Of a DNA stretch of 64,000 nucleotides, positions 25,442 through 34,825 are shown piece by piece. The notes beneath the pieces were generated by a model. It was not told the origin of the DNA. It worked only from the letters and a program-made list of their open reading frames with translations, and made no database searches. A program made the position numbers and the translations under genes. Positions within the stretch are counted from its first letter, which is position 1, and the number at the start of each line of letters is the position of its first letter. The stretch is from NCBI RefSeq assembly GCF_001623525.1, contig NZ_CP015225.1:3720001-3784000 (forward strand), read 5' to 3'. This DNA comes from Pseudomonas fluorescens. Lineage in GTDB: Bacteria; Pseudomonadota; Gammaproteobacteria; Pseudomonadales; Pseudomonadaceae.

Positions 25442-28177
25442 TCAGCCCAACAACCCCAACGCCTTCGCCCGCGCCACTGCTTGGGTGCGACGCTCCACAC
25501 CGAGCTTGCTGTTGATATGGCTGGCGTGGGTCTTGACCGTGTGCAACGAGATGAACAATTGCTCGCTGATCTCTTGGTTCGAACAGCCTTGGGCAATCAG
25601 TTGCAACACCGCCCGCTCGCGACTGCTGAGGGTTTCGACCGGCGCCGCCGGGTCGGCAGGCTGGGCCACCGTCGAGGGCAGGCGTTCGAGCAGATGCTCA
25701 CGCAAGGTACTGGGCGGTGCCTGCAGCAGCTGTTCGCGCAACCATTCACGGTGCTCGCCGAACAACCATTCGAAGGGCTGCAACACCCCGCCGCTGGCAG
25801 CTTCGAAAGCCTGGGCCAGGGTGCGACGGGCTTCGGCTTCACGCCCGATGCTCAGCAGCAAGGCGACTTTCTGGTTGAGCGCCATCACGCTGAGCATCTG
25901 CCGGCCACTTTGCTGACCGTGTTCAAGCAAGGCATCGAGCCGTCCTTGCGCGAGTATCGGTTGGCCCCGGATGGACTCCAGCACCGCCTGTTGCAACTCG
26001 ACATGCAGCGGCAGTTGCGGGTGGAATTCCGGTGGCGCGGCGGCCCGTTCGCCCGTGTAGGTCTGGCCCAGCCGGGCCAGCCAGGCTTCGGCCAGGTCGG
26101 TGCGACCCTGGGCCAACCAGAGTTCGCACTTGACCAGGGTGATCATCGCCAGATAGTAGATCGGCGGAACGTCCCAGATGTGCATCAGGCGCTCGGCTTC
26201 CGCCAGTTCGGCGAAGGCCCGGGCGAACTCGCCGCTGTAGCCTTCGATACGCGCGATCACGCAATGGCCGATCAGCACGCTGATGTCGCGGCAGGCGCGG
26301 GCTTCGGTGAGGCCCGCCTGCAGGCGCGCAAGGCCGGCCTGAGGCTGCATGCGCAAGGTCAGCAAAAAACCTTCGTACATGATCAAGCGCGCCCGCACCG
26401 CATAAAGCCGCTGGGGCGACAGCTTGTGCAAACGTTGCAGGCCCTGGTGCACTTCATCCAGCGCCCGCAGGATCTCTCCCCGCGCCTGCAGGACCCGGGC
26501 ACGATCATAATGGGCCAGGGCCTCGAACAGTGGATTTCCGACCCGTTGCGCCAGCTCCAGGGAATCGCGGTTCAGGTTCCGGGCGCGCCACAGGTCGCCG
26601 TCGGCAATCGCCAGGTTCGACAGTGTGGACAGGCACATCAGGCGCTGGCCGTAGCGTTTTTGCGGCAGGCTCTCCAAAGCTTCGCTGCAATACCGCACGG
26701 TGGTCTCGCGATCCCCCCGGCCACGGGCGACGATCCCGCTCAGGGCCAGCCATTGGGCGAGCATGGATTTTTGCGCAGTGGCCGAGGGGGCCGGCAGGAA
26801 ACGACTCAAGTGCGCCGCCAGCTCTTCGGCAGCGTCCAACTGGCAGGCCAGCCCTAACGCCCAGCTGTAGAGCACGATCAGCCGCGGGGTGCTGATGAGC
26901 AGGCTGTCGGGCAAGTCCATTTTCCAGCGCAGCAACATGCCGACGTTCTGCTCGGCCAGCAGTTGCTCCTCCGAGAGGTTCTGCACCAGGTTCGCCGCCA
27001 CGTCCAGGTGCCCGGCCCGCAGCGCCTGCTCCACGGCTTCGTCGATCAGGCCCTGGGCGTTGAACCAACGGCAGGCCCGCAGGTGCAGGGTCGCGGCCGG
27101 GACCATGGCCGGTGCGCTGGGGCGACTGCGCAGCAGGTCGGAAAACAGGTGGTGATATCGATACCAATGGCCGTGCTCGTCCAGCGGTACCAGGAACACC
27201 TGGTGGGCCGCCAGGTAACGCAGGATTTCGGCGCTGTCATGGGCCTCGCGCACGGCGTCGCACAGTTCGCTGCAAAAGCGTTCCTGAGGGGCCGTGTCGT
27301 AGAGAAATGCCTGCACCTCGGCGGGCAGGCAGTCGATGACCTCTTCAAGCAGATAATCGCGAATCAGCCCTTCGCCGCCGTGCAAGGCCTGGGGCAGCAG
27401 GCCTTCGGTACCGGCTTCGGAGGCGGCCAGCAACCAGAAACGTAGCCCGGCCACCCAACCTTCACTGCGCTGGATAAGATTTTCCAGCGCCTCACCGCGC
27501 AACGAACTGCTGTGATGCTGGAGCAGGGTCAAGGCTTCTTCATGGGTCAGGCGCAGGTCCTGCTCATTGAGTTCGAGCAACTGCCGCGACAGGCGCAGGC
27601 GCGCCAAATGCCAGTCCGGGCGCTGGCGGCTGGTGACAAGGACCAGCAACCCGTCGGGCAGGTGATTGAGGAAAAACTGCAGGCAGCGATCCAGCACAGG
27701 GCTTTGGGCCAAATGGTAATCGTCGAGCACCAGCAGCAAGGGCTCGTGGGGCGATAAGTGCGTGGACAGTTCGTCCAGCAAGCCGTCGAGCCATTCTTCG
27801 AAGGCAAAGGGTTGATGACGTTGGCGCATTTTCAGCAACCCCAGCGCCCGACCGCCCAGTTGCGGGAAAAAGGCCTGGAGCCCTTCGAGCAACCGTTCAA
27901 GGAAGCGGCCTGGATCGTTGTCCCGGGCGCTGAGCCCCAGCCAGAGGCTTTGCCAATGGGCCGGCAGGCTCTGGCAGAACTCCACCGCCAGGGAGCTTTT
28001 ACCGAACCCCGCTGGGGCACTGACCAACAGCAACCTGCCTCCGAGCCCTGCGCTCAAACGCTCGCACAACCGCGGCCGCATAACATGGCCGTCGGGCAAG
28101 GGCGGGCGGTAGAAACGCCCGTCCTGTACCGCGATGGCTGCGCGGGCAGAATCCGGAAGTGAAGACAAATCAGTCAT
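25442..28177 (-). CDS. MalT/AlkS-type LuxR-family ATP-dependent transcriptional activator (LAL)
   Basis: A 911-residue regulator with the layout of MalT and AlkS. An N-terminal STAND-type ATPase has Walker A APAGFGKSS at 54-62 and Walker B LLLVLDDYH near 152-160. A long helical, TPR-like sensor region follows, and the C-terminal LuxR helix-turn-helix (about 847-911) reads TLSSRERAVLQLIAQGCSNQ and then VKTHASHINSKLGV. Such proteins sense a ligand through the TPR part, oligomerise with ATP and activate transcription at direct repeats. The genes that follow (DUF1329, DUF1302, AlkK) share its direction and fit an AlkS-like role with alkyl or fatty acid substrates. Three CTACAA repeats sit just upstream of its start. 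Confidence 0.9.
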   Translation of the reverse strand: MTDLSSLPDSARAAIAVQDGRFYRPPLPDGHVMRPRLCERLSAGLGGRLLLVSAPAGFGKSSLAVEFCQSLPAHWQSLWLGLSARDNDPGRFLERLLEGLQAFFPQLGGRALGLLKMRQRHQPFAFEEWLDGLLDELSTHLSPHEPLLLVLDDYHLAQSPVLDRCLQFFLNHLPDGLLVLVTSRQRPDWHLARLRLSRQLLELNEQDLRLTHEEALTLLQHHSSSLRGEALENLIQRSEGWVAGLRFWLLAASEAGTEGLLPQALHGGEGLIRDYLLEEVIDCLPAEVQAFLYDTAPQERFCSELCDAVREAHDSAEILRYLAAHQVFLVPLDEHGHWYRYHHLFSDLLRSRPSAPAMVPAATLHLRACRWFNAQGLIDEAVEQALRAGHLDVAANLVQNLSEEQLLAEQNVGMLLRWKMDLPDSLLISTPRLIVLYSWALGLACQLDAAEELAAHLSRFLPAPSATAQKSMLAQWLALSGIVARGRGDRETTVRYCSEALESLPQKRYGQRLMCLSTLSNLAIADGDLWRARNLNRDSLELAQRVGNPLFEALAHYDRARVLQARGEILRALDEVHQGLQRLHKLSPQRLYAVRARLIMYEGFLLTLRMQPQAGLARLQAGLTEARACRDISVLIGHCVIARIEGYSGEFARAFAELAEAERLMHIWDVPPIYYLAMITLVKCELWLAQGRTDLAEAWLARLGQTYTGERAAAPPEFHPQLPLHVELQQAVLESIRGQPILAQGRLDALLEHGQQSGRQMLSVMALNQKVALLLSIGREAEARRTLAQAFEAASGGVLQPFEWLFGEHREWLREQLLQAPPSTLREHLLERLPSTVAQPADPAAPVETLSSRERAVLQLIAQGCSNQEISEQLFISLHTVKTHASHINSKLGVERRTQAVARAKALGLLG

Positions 28178-28259
28178 GGCCGGCTCTTGTAGGAATGCGG
28201 GTGGCGGCGTTGCAGATGTCCGCAGACTAGCGGTAAACGAGGAGGTATTGAAGGGAGTG

Positions 28260-28287
28260 CTACAAATGGCTACAAAAAGACTACAAG
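28260..28287. promoter_or_regulatory. Three CTACAA direct repeats before the LAL regulator
   Basis: CTACAAA at 28260, CTACAAA at 28270 and CTACAAG at 28281 are spaced 10 and 11 bp, one helical turn. An inverted TTGTAG occurs at 28186-28191. Phased direct repeats are the usual binding mode of MalT-type activators, so autoregulation or control by a similar protein is possible. They lie 83-110 bp upstream of the start codon. Confidence 0.5.
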
Positions 28288-28325
28288 CCGACCGACTTGA
28301 AAAAAATCAGGCAGCCACCGCTTTT

Positions 28326-28455
28326 GTGGCGAGGGAGCTTGCTCCCGCTGGGTTGCGAAGCAACCCGCAAGGCAGCGACTGCGTTGTACCTGACACAATG
28401 AAAAGGCTGGTTTGGGGCTGCTGCGCAACCCAGCGGGAGCAAGCTCCCTCGCCAC
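28326..28455. repeat. REPIN, gagggagcttgctccc flavour
   Basis: Inverted doublet in the 365-bp gap between the DUF1329 gene and the LAL regulator, opening GTGGCGAGGGAGCTTGCTCC and closing CTCCCTCGCCAC. Confidence 0.92.
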
Positions 28456-28479
28456 AGGGTTTTGTGTTGACTGATCGAA

Positions 28480-28511
28480 CAAAAAAAACGCCCCGAACCA
28501 GTCGGGGCGTT
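28480..28511 (-). terminator. Rho-independent terminator of the DUF1302-DUF1329 transcript
   Basis: On the minus strand, an 8-bp perfect stem CGCCCCGA/TCGGGGCG around a 5-base loop is followed by a run of T's (the A-tract at 28480-28488 on the plus strand). It lies about 30 bp after the DUF1329 stop codon. Confidence 0.9.
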
Positions 28512-28542
28512 GTTTCGAGGATGCGGCCTCGGGTGCAGCGGT

Positions 28543-29907
28543 TTAGCGGATGCCGTCCTGACGCAGGGCGTTCGGGGTGAAATCGGCGGTGGTGGCGGTG
28601 AAGCCGAAGTCGTAGGCCGATTTCTCTTCGTTCTTCATGCCCAGCGCCAGGTAGCGGCCGGACTGCAGGTCGTAGAGGGTTTCCAAGGCGTACCACGGCA
28701 CTTGCTTGTCGTAGTAGTTCTCGGCATGGGCCTCGGCCACGCGCCACAGTTGGCCACGGCCGTCGTAATGGTCGATTACCGCCGCTTGCCAGGTGTCTTC
28801 ATCGATGAAGAAGTCACGCTTGGCATAGATGTGGCGCTGGCCTTCCTTCAGCGTCGCGGTCACGTGCCAGACACGACGCAGCTCGTAGCGGGCCAGGTCC
28901 TGATTGATGTGGCCGGCCTTGAGGATGTCGGCGTACTTGAGTTGCGGCGAATCGATCTTGTAGCTGTTGGAGGCGATGTACAGCTCTTTCTTGCCTTCCA
29001 GCTTCCAGTCGTAGCGATCCGGCGCGCCGTTGTACATGTCCAGGTTGTCGGAGGTACGCAGGCCGTCGGCGGCGGTACCCGGGCCGTCGTAGGACACCTG
29101 CGGGGCACGGCGCACACGGCGCTGACCAGCGTTGTAGACCCACGCCGAACGCGGTTCCTTCACCTGGTCGAGGGTTTCGTGCACCAGCAGCACACCACCG
29201 GCCAGACGCGCCGGCGCGGTCACTTGCTGCTTGAAGTAGAACAGGATGTTGCCAGGGTTGGCCGGATCGAAATCCTTCATCTTGTCGCGGAACACGAACT
29301 GGTCGCGGAAGTACACCAGGCTGTACGAACCGTTGGGCTGCGGGGTGGCCTGGGTGACCAGGCGCGTTACGCTGCCACCACGATAGCGGGTGATGTGGTT
29401 CCAGATGACTTCCACGCCGCTCTGAGGAATCGGGAACGGCACAGCCGTCTCGAAGTTTTCCAGGCCGTTACCGCCGGAGACCAGCTTGGTGTTAACCGCG
29501 TTTTTCTTGATGGAGGCGAACACCGCGTCCGGCACGGTGGCACCGCGATGGGTCGGGTAGACCGGCATCTTGAAGGTTTCCGGGTAACGCTTGAACATCG
29601 CGTACTGACCCGGCGCGAGCTTGTCCTTGTACTGGTCGACGTTCTGCGCGGTGATGGTGAACAGCGGTTTTTCACTGGCGTATGGGTCGGCGAGGAAGCC
29701 CTTGCTGTCCACGGAACCGGCATTCTTGGCCATGGGTTTCCAGGCCGAGATCGAGCCGTCGGCATTGCCGGCCATCTCGGCGCCCATCGGCGTCAGGCTC
29801 TTGCCCAGTTTATCGGCCTCGGCCGCAGGCACTGCCGCCATGACGCTGGCGGCCAGCAGGGAGAGCCCCAGAACACCGGCCTGCAACAGATTCTTTGTTA
29901 TTTTCAT
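28543..29907 (-). CDS. DUF1329 family protein (exported)
   Basis: A 454-residue protein with a signal peptide (LLQAGVLGLSLLAASVMAAVP). It matches the DUF1329 family across its length, with GKSLTPMGAEMAGNADGSI near the mature N-terminus and conserved VYNAGQRRVRRAPQVSYDGP and YDFGFTATTADFTPNALRQ. The fold is thought to be LolA/LolB-like, so it may carry a lipid or hydrophobic compound through the periplasm. It follows the DUF1302 gene by 25 bp, a pairing seen repeatedly in Pseudomonas near fatty-acid or hydrocarbon genes. A strong terminator follows, so it ends the transcript. Confidence 0.92.
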   Translation of the reverse strand: MKITKNLLQAGVLGLSLLAASVMAAVPAAEADKLGKSLTPMGAEMAGNADGSISAWKPMAKNAGSVDSKGFLADPYASEKPLFTITAQNVDQYKDKLAPGQYAMFKRYPETFKMPVYPTHRGATVPDAVFASIKKNAVNTKLVSGGNGLENFETAVPFPIPQSGVEVIWNHITRYRGGSVTRLVTQATPQPNGSYSLVYFRDQFVFRDKMKDFDPANPGNILFYFKQQVTAPARLAGGVLLVHETLDQVKEPRSAWVYNAGQRRVRRAPQVSYDGPGTAADGLRTSDNLDMYNGAPDRYDWKLEGKKELYIASNSYKIDSPQLKYADILKAGHINQDLARYELRRVWHVTATLKEGQRHIYAKRDFFIDEDTWQAAVIDHYDGRGQLWRVAEAHAENYYDKQVPWYALETLYDLQSGRYLALGMKNEEKSAYDFGFTATTADFTPNALRQDGIR

Positions 29908-29932
29908 AGTGTGTCGTCCTGAAATACGGTGC

Positions 29933-31795
29933 TTAGAAGGTCACGCCGACGCTGAGCGCCAGGAAGTCGCGATCGTCTACGGTGCTGAAGTCGCCACCAA
30001 AGAAGTTGGTGTAGGCCAGGCTGGCGTTGTAGGTGTTCTGGTACTCGGCATCGAGCCCGAGGCTGACGGCTTTGCGGCCTTCCTCGAAGTTGCCGCCAGG
30101 GCCTGGCGAGTAGCCTTTGACGTCATGGGACCAGGCCACGTTGGGCTTGAGGTTCACGCCAGCGATCACGTCCGGGTATTCCCAGATGGCGCGAGCGCGG
30201 TAGCCCCAGGAGGTGGAGGTGGTGAAGCCGTCGTTGTTGCAGTTGCTGTTCACGTCGTTGATGGTCTGGCCGCCGCCTGTGGCGGTAGAGCTATTGAGCG
30301 CGTTACAGGCTCCGCTGGGCAGTTGACCCGGACCAAAGACAGGGTCACGACCGTAGCGAACATCCGACTTGCTTTCCAAGCCTCCAACATGAGTCACGCC
30401 GACTTCACCTACCAGTGTGAGGCGACTGGCGCCCATGACCTGATCCAAGAAGTGAGTGAAGGTGGTCTGGAACTGAGTGACTTCCTTGCGGCGATAACCA
30501 TGCAGATCCTGGCCTGGCACTCCCTGGAGCAGCGAAGCATTGCCCAACACAGGACCACCGATCGGGCGAACGCCGGCGAACAAGATATCGGTGCTGCTCA
30601 ACTGCACCGGCGCGTTCGGCCGATAGCTGATCTCACCGCTCCACGCCGTACCGGTTGGCAGGGTGGTGGAGAAACTCAAGCCGTAGAGACGGATATCTTC
30701 CGGATATTCGACGAAATATTGGGAATTACCCGCGACGATCAGTGGCGCCAGCGGCGAGCCAGTGACCGCGTCGTAGACTGACTGAGGCGCGCCGGTGGCA
30801 CTGAAGATCGGCGCACGGCTGTGGTAGTTCATGAAGTACGCACCGAACTCGGTGTCCAGCGGCTCGAACATGTACTTCAACGACGCGCCCCACTGGCCGC
30901 TGTCGCGAGCATCACGGTCCGGGCCACGCCGTACCAGCACGCCTTCTTCGTTGATATCGACACCCTGGCCTTCCAATATCGGAAGAAGGACCCCCGGGAA
31001 CGGAATGCTTGAACGCTTGTTCAACACCCGCAGGTTATCGGTACACCCATCAGCAATCACATCCGGCTGGGAGAAGAACGTACCGCAGTTATCCACCACG
31101 GTCTGGTCCCATTCAATCTGGTAGAACGCCTCGGCCGACAGGTTGTCGGTCAGGCTCTGGGACACGTAGAACATGTTGACCGGGATCAGGCCTTCCTTGA
31201 TCTCGGCGCCAGGACGACGGAACGCGGACACGTCGACCGGGTTGATGGAGTTGATGCCGCCCTGGATGAACGTGCTTTCACCCCAACTGACCACCTGCTT
31301 GCCCAGGCGCACGGAGCCTGGCTGATCGGCAATGGCATAGTTGTGGTAGACGAATGCATCGAGGATCTGCCCGCCGGAGGACTTGGCGCCTTCCTTGCGG
31401 TTGCTGTCGCTGATGTCCTTGTACAGGCGGTGTTCGTCCTTGAGTTCGAAGTCGTACCAGTACTTGCCGCGCACGAACACACCGGTATCGCCGTACTTCA
31501 GTTCCAGGTCATGGATACCCTTGAAGATCTTCGAGAAGGTTTCCCCTCGCTTGAAATTCAAGTGGCCGTCATCGGAGGTCTGCGACAAACCCTTGCCGCC
31601 ATTGTTGACACCGATCAGGTCCTTGTTGGCGTTGGCCGTGGACCAGCTCGCGCCGACCGACAGGGACGAGTCGAACTGGCCTTCGATTTCACCGATGTTG
31701 AAACTGACGCCGAATGCTGGCCCGGCGAGCGAAGAGGCGAGACTGACCGCCAGAGGCAGTTTTGCCCGGCGCCAGAACGTGGTTGCTGAGGTCAT
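29933..31795 (-). CDS. DUF1302 family outer-membrane protein
   Basis: A 620-residue beta-rich protein with signal peptide (LPLAVSLASSLAGPAFGVSFN), many alternating amphipathic strands, and a C-terminal strand ending FLALSVGVTF, which fits an outer-membrane barrel. DUF1302 proteins occur beside DUF1329 and acyl-CoA ligase genes and are proposed to take part in uptake or export of hydrophobic compounds; no function is proven. GGVNSINPVDVSAFRRPGAE-type text (residues about 180-200) is a family hallmark. Promoter signals probably lie in the 331 bp upstream, where a TATAGT box (minus strand) is seen at 31939-31944. Confidence 0.92.
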   Translation of the reverse strand: MTSATTFWRRAKLPLAVSLASSLAGPAFGVSFNIGEIEGQFDSSLSVGASWSTANANKDLIGVNNGGKGLSQTSDDGHLNFKRGETFSKIFKGIHDLELKYGDTGVFVRGKYWYDFELKDEHRLYKDISDSNRKEGAKSSGGQILDAFVYHNYAIADQPGSVRLGKQVVSWGESTFIQGGINSINPVDVSAFRRPGAEIKEGLIPVNMFYVSQSLTDNLSAEAFYQIEWDQTVVDNCGTFFSQPDVIADGCTDNLRVLNKRSSIPFPGVLLPILEGQGVDINEEGVLVRRGPDRDARDSGQWGASLKYMFEPLDTEFGAYFMNYHSRAPIFSATGAPQSVYDAVTGSPLAPLIVAGNSQYFVEYPEDIRLYGLSFSTTLPTGTAWSGEISYRPNAPVQLSSTDILFAGVRPIGGPVLGNASLLQGVPGQDLHGYRRKEVTQFQTTFTHFLDQVMGASRLTLVGEVGVTHVGGLESKSDVRYGRDPVFGPGQLPSGACNALNSSTATGGGQTINDVNSNCNNDGFTTSTSWGYRARAIWEYPDVIAGVNLKPNVAWSHDVKGYSPGPGGNFEEGRKAVSLGLDAEYQNTYNASLAYTNFFGGDFSTVDDRDFLALSVGVTF

Positions 31796-32096
31796 CGACG
31801 CTACTCCATGTGCATTATTGTTATGGCAGTGGACATTTCAAGAACACCTCGATGGCTGGGAGCGGCAGCGTCCCGGCATCCATCAAGGTCGCATCGCCCT
31901 TTCGTGCGTGCGCCCCGTTCCTGAGAATCCGTGAGCGGACTATAGCCAGCAGGTAGTACGGCTTGATCCCTCTAAAGTGTGATTTGCAGCCCTCAACCAC
32001 TCTGGGACAGTCCTTTCGCCAGGCCGACAGGTGTCGGCACGGCAAGGATGGCTGAAATTTGCGGTTTGACAAGTCAAGCGCTTGCTTGGTGGGGCT

Positions 32097-32118
32097 GCCG
32101 TGCCCTTTCGGGCACGGC
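32097..32118 (-). other. Perfect GNRA-type hairpin just after the acyl-CoA ligase gene
   Basis: On the minus strand GCCGTGCCC-GAAA-GGGCACGGC forms a 9-bp stem with a GAAA tetraloop, starting 9 bases after the ligase stop. The T5 run precedes the stem instead of following it, so it is not a normal terminator; RNA stabilisation or processing is more likely. The remaining gap 31796-32096 shows no gene, but includes a small palindrome CAAGCGCTTG at 32075-32084. Confidence 0.6.
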
Positions 32119-32126
32119 AAAAAGGC

Positions 32127-33809
32127 CTAAAGCGTGGACAGGAAGGTGCTGTTGTTGCTCTGCCATTCGGTGATGTCGACGCGGATGCGCTTTTTGTCGA
32201 GCTTGCCGACGCTGGTCTTGGGAATTTCCGTAACAAGGGCGATCTGGCTCGGGATCGCCCACTTGCTCAAGTGCCCCAACTCGACGAACGGCTTGAGGTG
32301 CTCCTTGAGTTCGCGAGCCCCGATCTCATGCCCTTCTCGAACCACCAGCAAGGCAAACGGCCGCTCACCCCACTGCGGATCGGGGATGCCGACCACTGCT
32401 ACTTCGCGTACCGCCACGTGACGGCTGATGAGGTCTTCCAGGTCCAGGGAGGAGATCCATTCGCCACCAGTCTTGATCACGTCCTTGATGCGATCACGGA
32501 TGTCGATGAAGCCCATGTTGTCCAGCGTGGCGACGTCGCCGGTGTGCAGCCAGCCGCCGGCCCAGAGCTCGGCGCCCTTCTGCGGCTCGTTGAAATAGCC
32601 CTCGGTGAGCCACGGCGCGCGCAGCACCAGTTCGCCCTGGGTCTCGCCGTCGGCCGGCAGGAAGCGCCCCTCGGTGTCGACGATCGCCGCTTCCACCAGC
32701 GGGCCTGGCACGCCGGCCTTGATCCGGTAGGTGGTGCGCTCGTCTTCGCTGCCGGCCATCAGTTCCTCATTGAGGTGGGCGCAAGACACCAGCGGGCCGG
32801 TTTCCGACATGCCATAGGCGGCAGTGAGCTGAATGCCCCGCGCCTTGGCCGCTTCGTACAGGCTGCGATTCAGCGCGCTGCCGCCGATGACGATCTTCCA
32901 GCCACCGAAGTCGGTGTCCTGGGCGCCCTTGGCATTGAGGACCATTTGCAGGATGGTTGGCACGCAATGGGAAAAGGTGACCTTTTCCTTGCGCCACAGC
33001 TGAACCAGGAATTCGGGGTCGTAGCGCCCCGGGTAGACCTGCTTGAGCCCGAGCATGGTCGCCACGTAGGGCAGGCCCCAGGCATGGACATGGAACATCG
33101 GCGTGATGGGCATGTACACGTCGTTGGTGCCCAGCAGCCGCACGCTGTCGATGGCCCCCATGATGGTCGCCACGCCCATGGTGTGCAGCACCAGTTGCCG
33201 ATGGGTGAAGTAAACGCCCTTGGGGTTGCCCGTGGTGCCGGTGGTGTAGAACGTGGTGGCGACGGAGTTTTCGTCGAAATCCTGGAAGTCGTAGGTGGGC
33301 GCCGCGGCGGCCAGCAATTGCTCGTATTCACCCACCAGGTTCGGCAGCTCGGCAGTTTTTTCCGGCAGGTCGGTCAGCAGCAGGGTCTTGTCCACCGTGG
33401 TCAGGTGCCCGGCTATCGCCTGGTACAAGCCGACGAACTCGCTGTTGACCAGCACGAAGCGGTCCTCGGCGTGGTTCATGGTGTAGACGATCTGCTCCGG
33501 TGACAGGCGCACGTTGATGGTGTGGATCACCGCGCCGATCATCGGGATCGCGAACATGCATTCCAGGTAGCGATGGCTGTCCCAGTCCATCACCGCCACG
33601 GTATCGCCAGCCTTGACCCCCGCCTCGGTCAATACGTTGGCCAGGCGCGCGACCCGTTCGATCAGCGTCGGATAGCTGTAGCGCAACTGGTCGCGGTAGA
33701 TGATCTCGCGGGTTTTCTCGTAACGCGTACCGGACATCAGCAGCCGCTTGATCAGCAGCGGGTATTGATAGGCGCCTTCGGCTGGGGGAATAACGCGAGT
33801 CTGCAACAT
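32127..33809 (-). CDS. alkK: AlkK-like medium-chain fatty-acid--CoA ligase (AMP-binding)
   Basis: A 560-residue acyl-adenylate-forming enzyme. The AMP signature [20 protein letters not shown] starts near residue 185, [11 protein letters not shown] near 335, and [35 protein letters not shown] (about 425-460) forms the A8 hinge. A C-terminal catalytic Lys follows in [11 protein letters not shown]. The sequence is typical of AlkK-type ligases that activate medium-chain fatty acids. ATG 33809 has AAGGGA upstream; the longer frame runs into the regulatory palindromes. It is co-directional with DUF1302, DUF1329 and the LAL regulator, suggesting one functional unit for alkyl or fatty-acid uptake and activation. 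Confidence 0.9.
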   Translation of the reverse strand: MLQTRVIPPAEGAYQYPLLIKRLLMSGTRYEKTREIIYRDQLRYSYPTLIERVARLANVLTEAGVKAGDTVAVMDWDSHRYLECMFAIPMIGAVIHTINVRLSPEQIVYTMNHAEDRFVLVNSEFVGLYQAIAGHLTTVDKTLLLTDLPEKTAELPNLVGEYEQLLAAAAPTYDFQDFDENSVATTFYTTGTTGNPKGVYFTHRQLVLHTMGVATIMGAIDSVRLLGTNDVYMPITPMFHVHAWGLPYVATMLGLKQVYPGRYDPEFLVQLWRKEKVTFSHCVPTILQMVLNAKGAQDTDFGGWKIVIGGSALNRSLYEAAKARGIQLTAAYGMSETGPLVSCAHLNEELMAGSEDERTTYRIKAGVPGPLVEAAIVDTEGRFLPADGETQGELVLRAPWLTEGYFNEPQKGAELWAGGWLHTGDVATLDNMGFIDIRDRIKDVIKTGGEWISSLDLEDLISRHVAVREVAVVGIPDPQWGERPFALLVVREGHEIGARELKEHLKPFVELGHLSKWAIPSQIALVTEIPKTSVGKLDKKRIRVDITEWQSNNSTFLSTL

Positions 33810-33847
33810 AAGAGTCCCTTTTCTGACTGCACGGTCTTGGCTGGAAG

Positions 33848-33867
33848 CAAGCACTCTAGAGCGCTTG
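33848..33867. promoter_or_regulatory. 20-bp near-perfect palindrome upstream of alkK
   Basis: CAAGCACTCTAGAGCGCTTG is symmetric except for one base pair. It lies 38 bp before the start codon, so a bound protein would overlap the promoter or leader. Confidence 0.55.
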
Positions 33868-33873
33868 TACACA

Positions 33874-33903
33874 GATCAAATCAGCCAAAGGAATGATTTG
33901 ATC
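33874..33903. promoter_or_regulatory. Perfect 10-bp inverted repeat upstream of alkK
   Basis: GATCAAATCA (33874-33883) and TGATTTGATC (33894-33903) are exact inverted copies around a 10-base spacer, 65-95 bp before the ATG. It looks like an operator for a dimeric regulator. A half-site CAAATCA on the minus strand recurs at 31980-31986, upstream of the DUF1302 gene. The rest of 33904-34133 shows no gene. Confidence 0.65.
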
Positions 33904-34133
33904 CGCGCGCAAATACTAGCCTTGAGCCATCTAGCCCCCAGGTTTCGCAAGCATGGCGCAACCAAACCTTGTCTCATCGGGATCCAACAGCGAGCACAAG
34001 TATCACGCTTGTTACAAAAACCTGCGGGGAAATGCCCTGGCAGGTCTCCAGCATGCCACCACTTTTTGACAGAAAATGTCGATCGTGGCCCCTTCCATCC
34101 GCGTGGAAGCGATCAAAGGACAGCGCGCAACGG

Positions 34134-34763
34134 TCAATGCGCTTCGGTAAACGCCAGCTTCACCCCAATGGCGACGAGCACCGCGCCCATGGTCCGGTCG
34201 AACCAGTGACCCATGCGCGCAAAACCGGCGCGCACCCGTTGCTGGCTGAACAGCAGCGCCACCAGGCAGAACCAGGCGGCCGTCGCCACCGCCAGGTACA
34301 CACCGTAACCGGCCTGGACAGCCAACGGCGTGTGTGGGTTGATCACCACGGTGAACAGCGACAGGAAAAACAGCGTCGCCTTGGGGTTCAGGCCATTGGT
34401 GACGAAGCCCGAGGTGAACGCGCCGCGAGGAGTACGTTCACCGGCCTCCTTGTGCAGGTTGTCCTCGGTGGGCTTGGCCGGTTGCGCCCGCAGTGCCTTG
34501 AAGCCGATGTACAGCAGGTACGCAGCGGCGGCCCATTTCAGCGCGTTGAACAGCACGATCGATTGCGACACGATCAGGCCGATACCCAACAGCGAATACC
34601 CGACATGCAGGAAAATCGCCGTGCCGACGCCCAGCGCCGTCCAGGTTCCGGCACGCCGGCCATGGGTCACGCTTTCGCGCACCACCACGGCAAAATCCGG
34701 CCCAGGGCTGGCAACGGCCAGCAGGTGGATCAGGGCGACGGTGAGGAATTCGGCGAGGTACAT
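34134..34763 (-). CDS. LysE/RhtB-family amino-acid exporter
   Basis: A 209-residue inner-membrane protein with about six helices. The family motif LLAVASPGPDFAVVVRESVTHGRRAG is at residues 14-39, and FVTNGLNPKATLFFLSLF with the conserved NPK is near 120-137. Family members export threonine, homoserine, lysine or similar compounds. The start ATG 34763 has GGAGCT upstream. It stands alone between the alkK promoter region and a REPIN, without a divergent LysR regulator. The substrate cannot be assigned. Confidence 0.9.
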   Translation of the reverse strand: MYLAEFLTVALIHLLAVASPGPDFAVVVRESVTHGRRAGTWTALGVGTAIFLHVGYSLLGIGLIVSQSIVLFNALKWAAAAYLLYIGFKALRAQPAKPTEDNLHKEAGERTPRGAFTSGFVTNGLNPKATLFFLSLFTVVINPHTPLAVQAGYGVYLAVATAAWFCLVALLFSQQRVRAGFARMGHWFDRTMGAVLVAIGVKLAFTEAH

Positions 34764-34825
34764 GGTGGAGCTCCTTGGCTAACGCAATCTCGAAACAAAC
34801 ATCAACTTTTTGGAAAGTGGGTATG

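Noticed and set aside
28886..29765. Arg- or Ser-rich open frames opposite or within the DUF1329 gene
   Set aside because: They are alternate frames of a well-supported gene without any family match.
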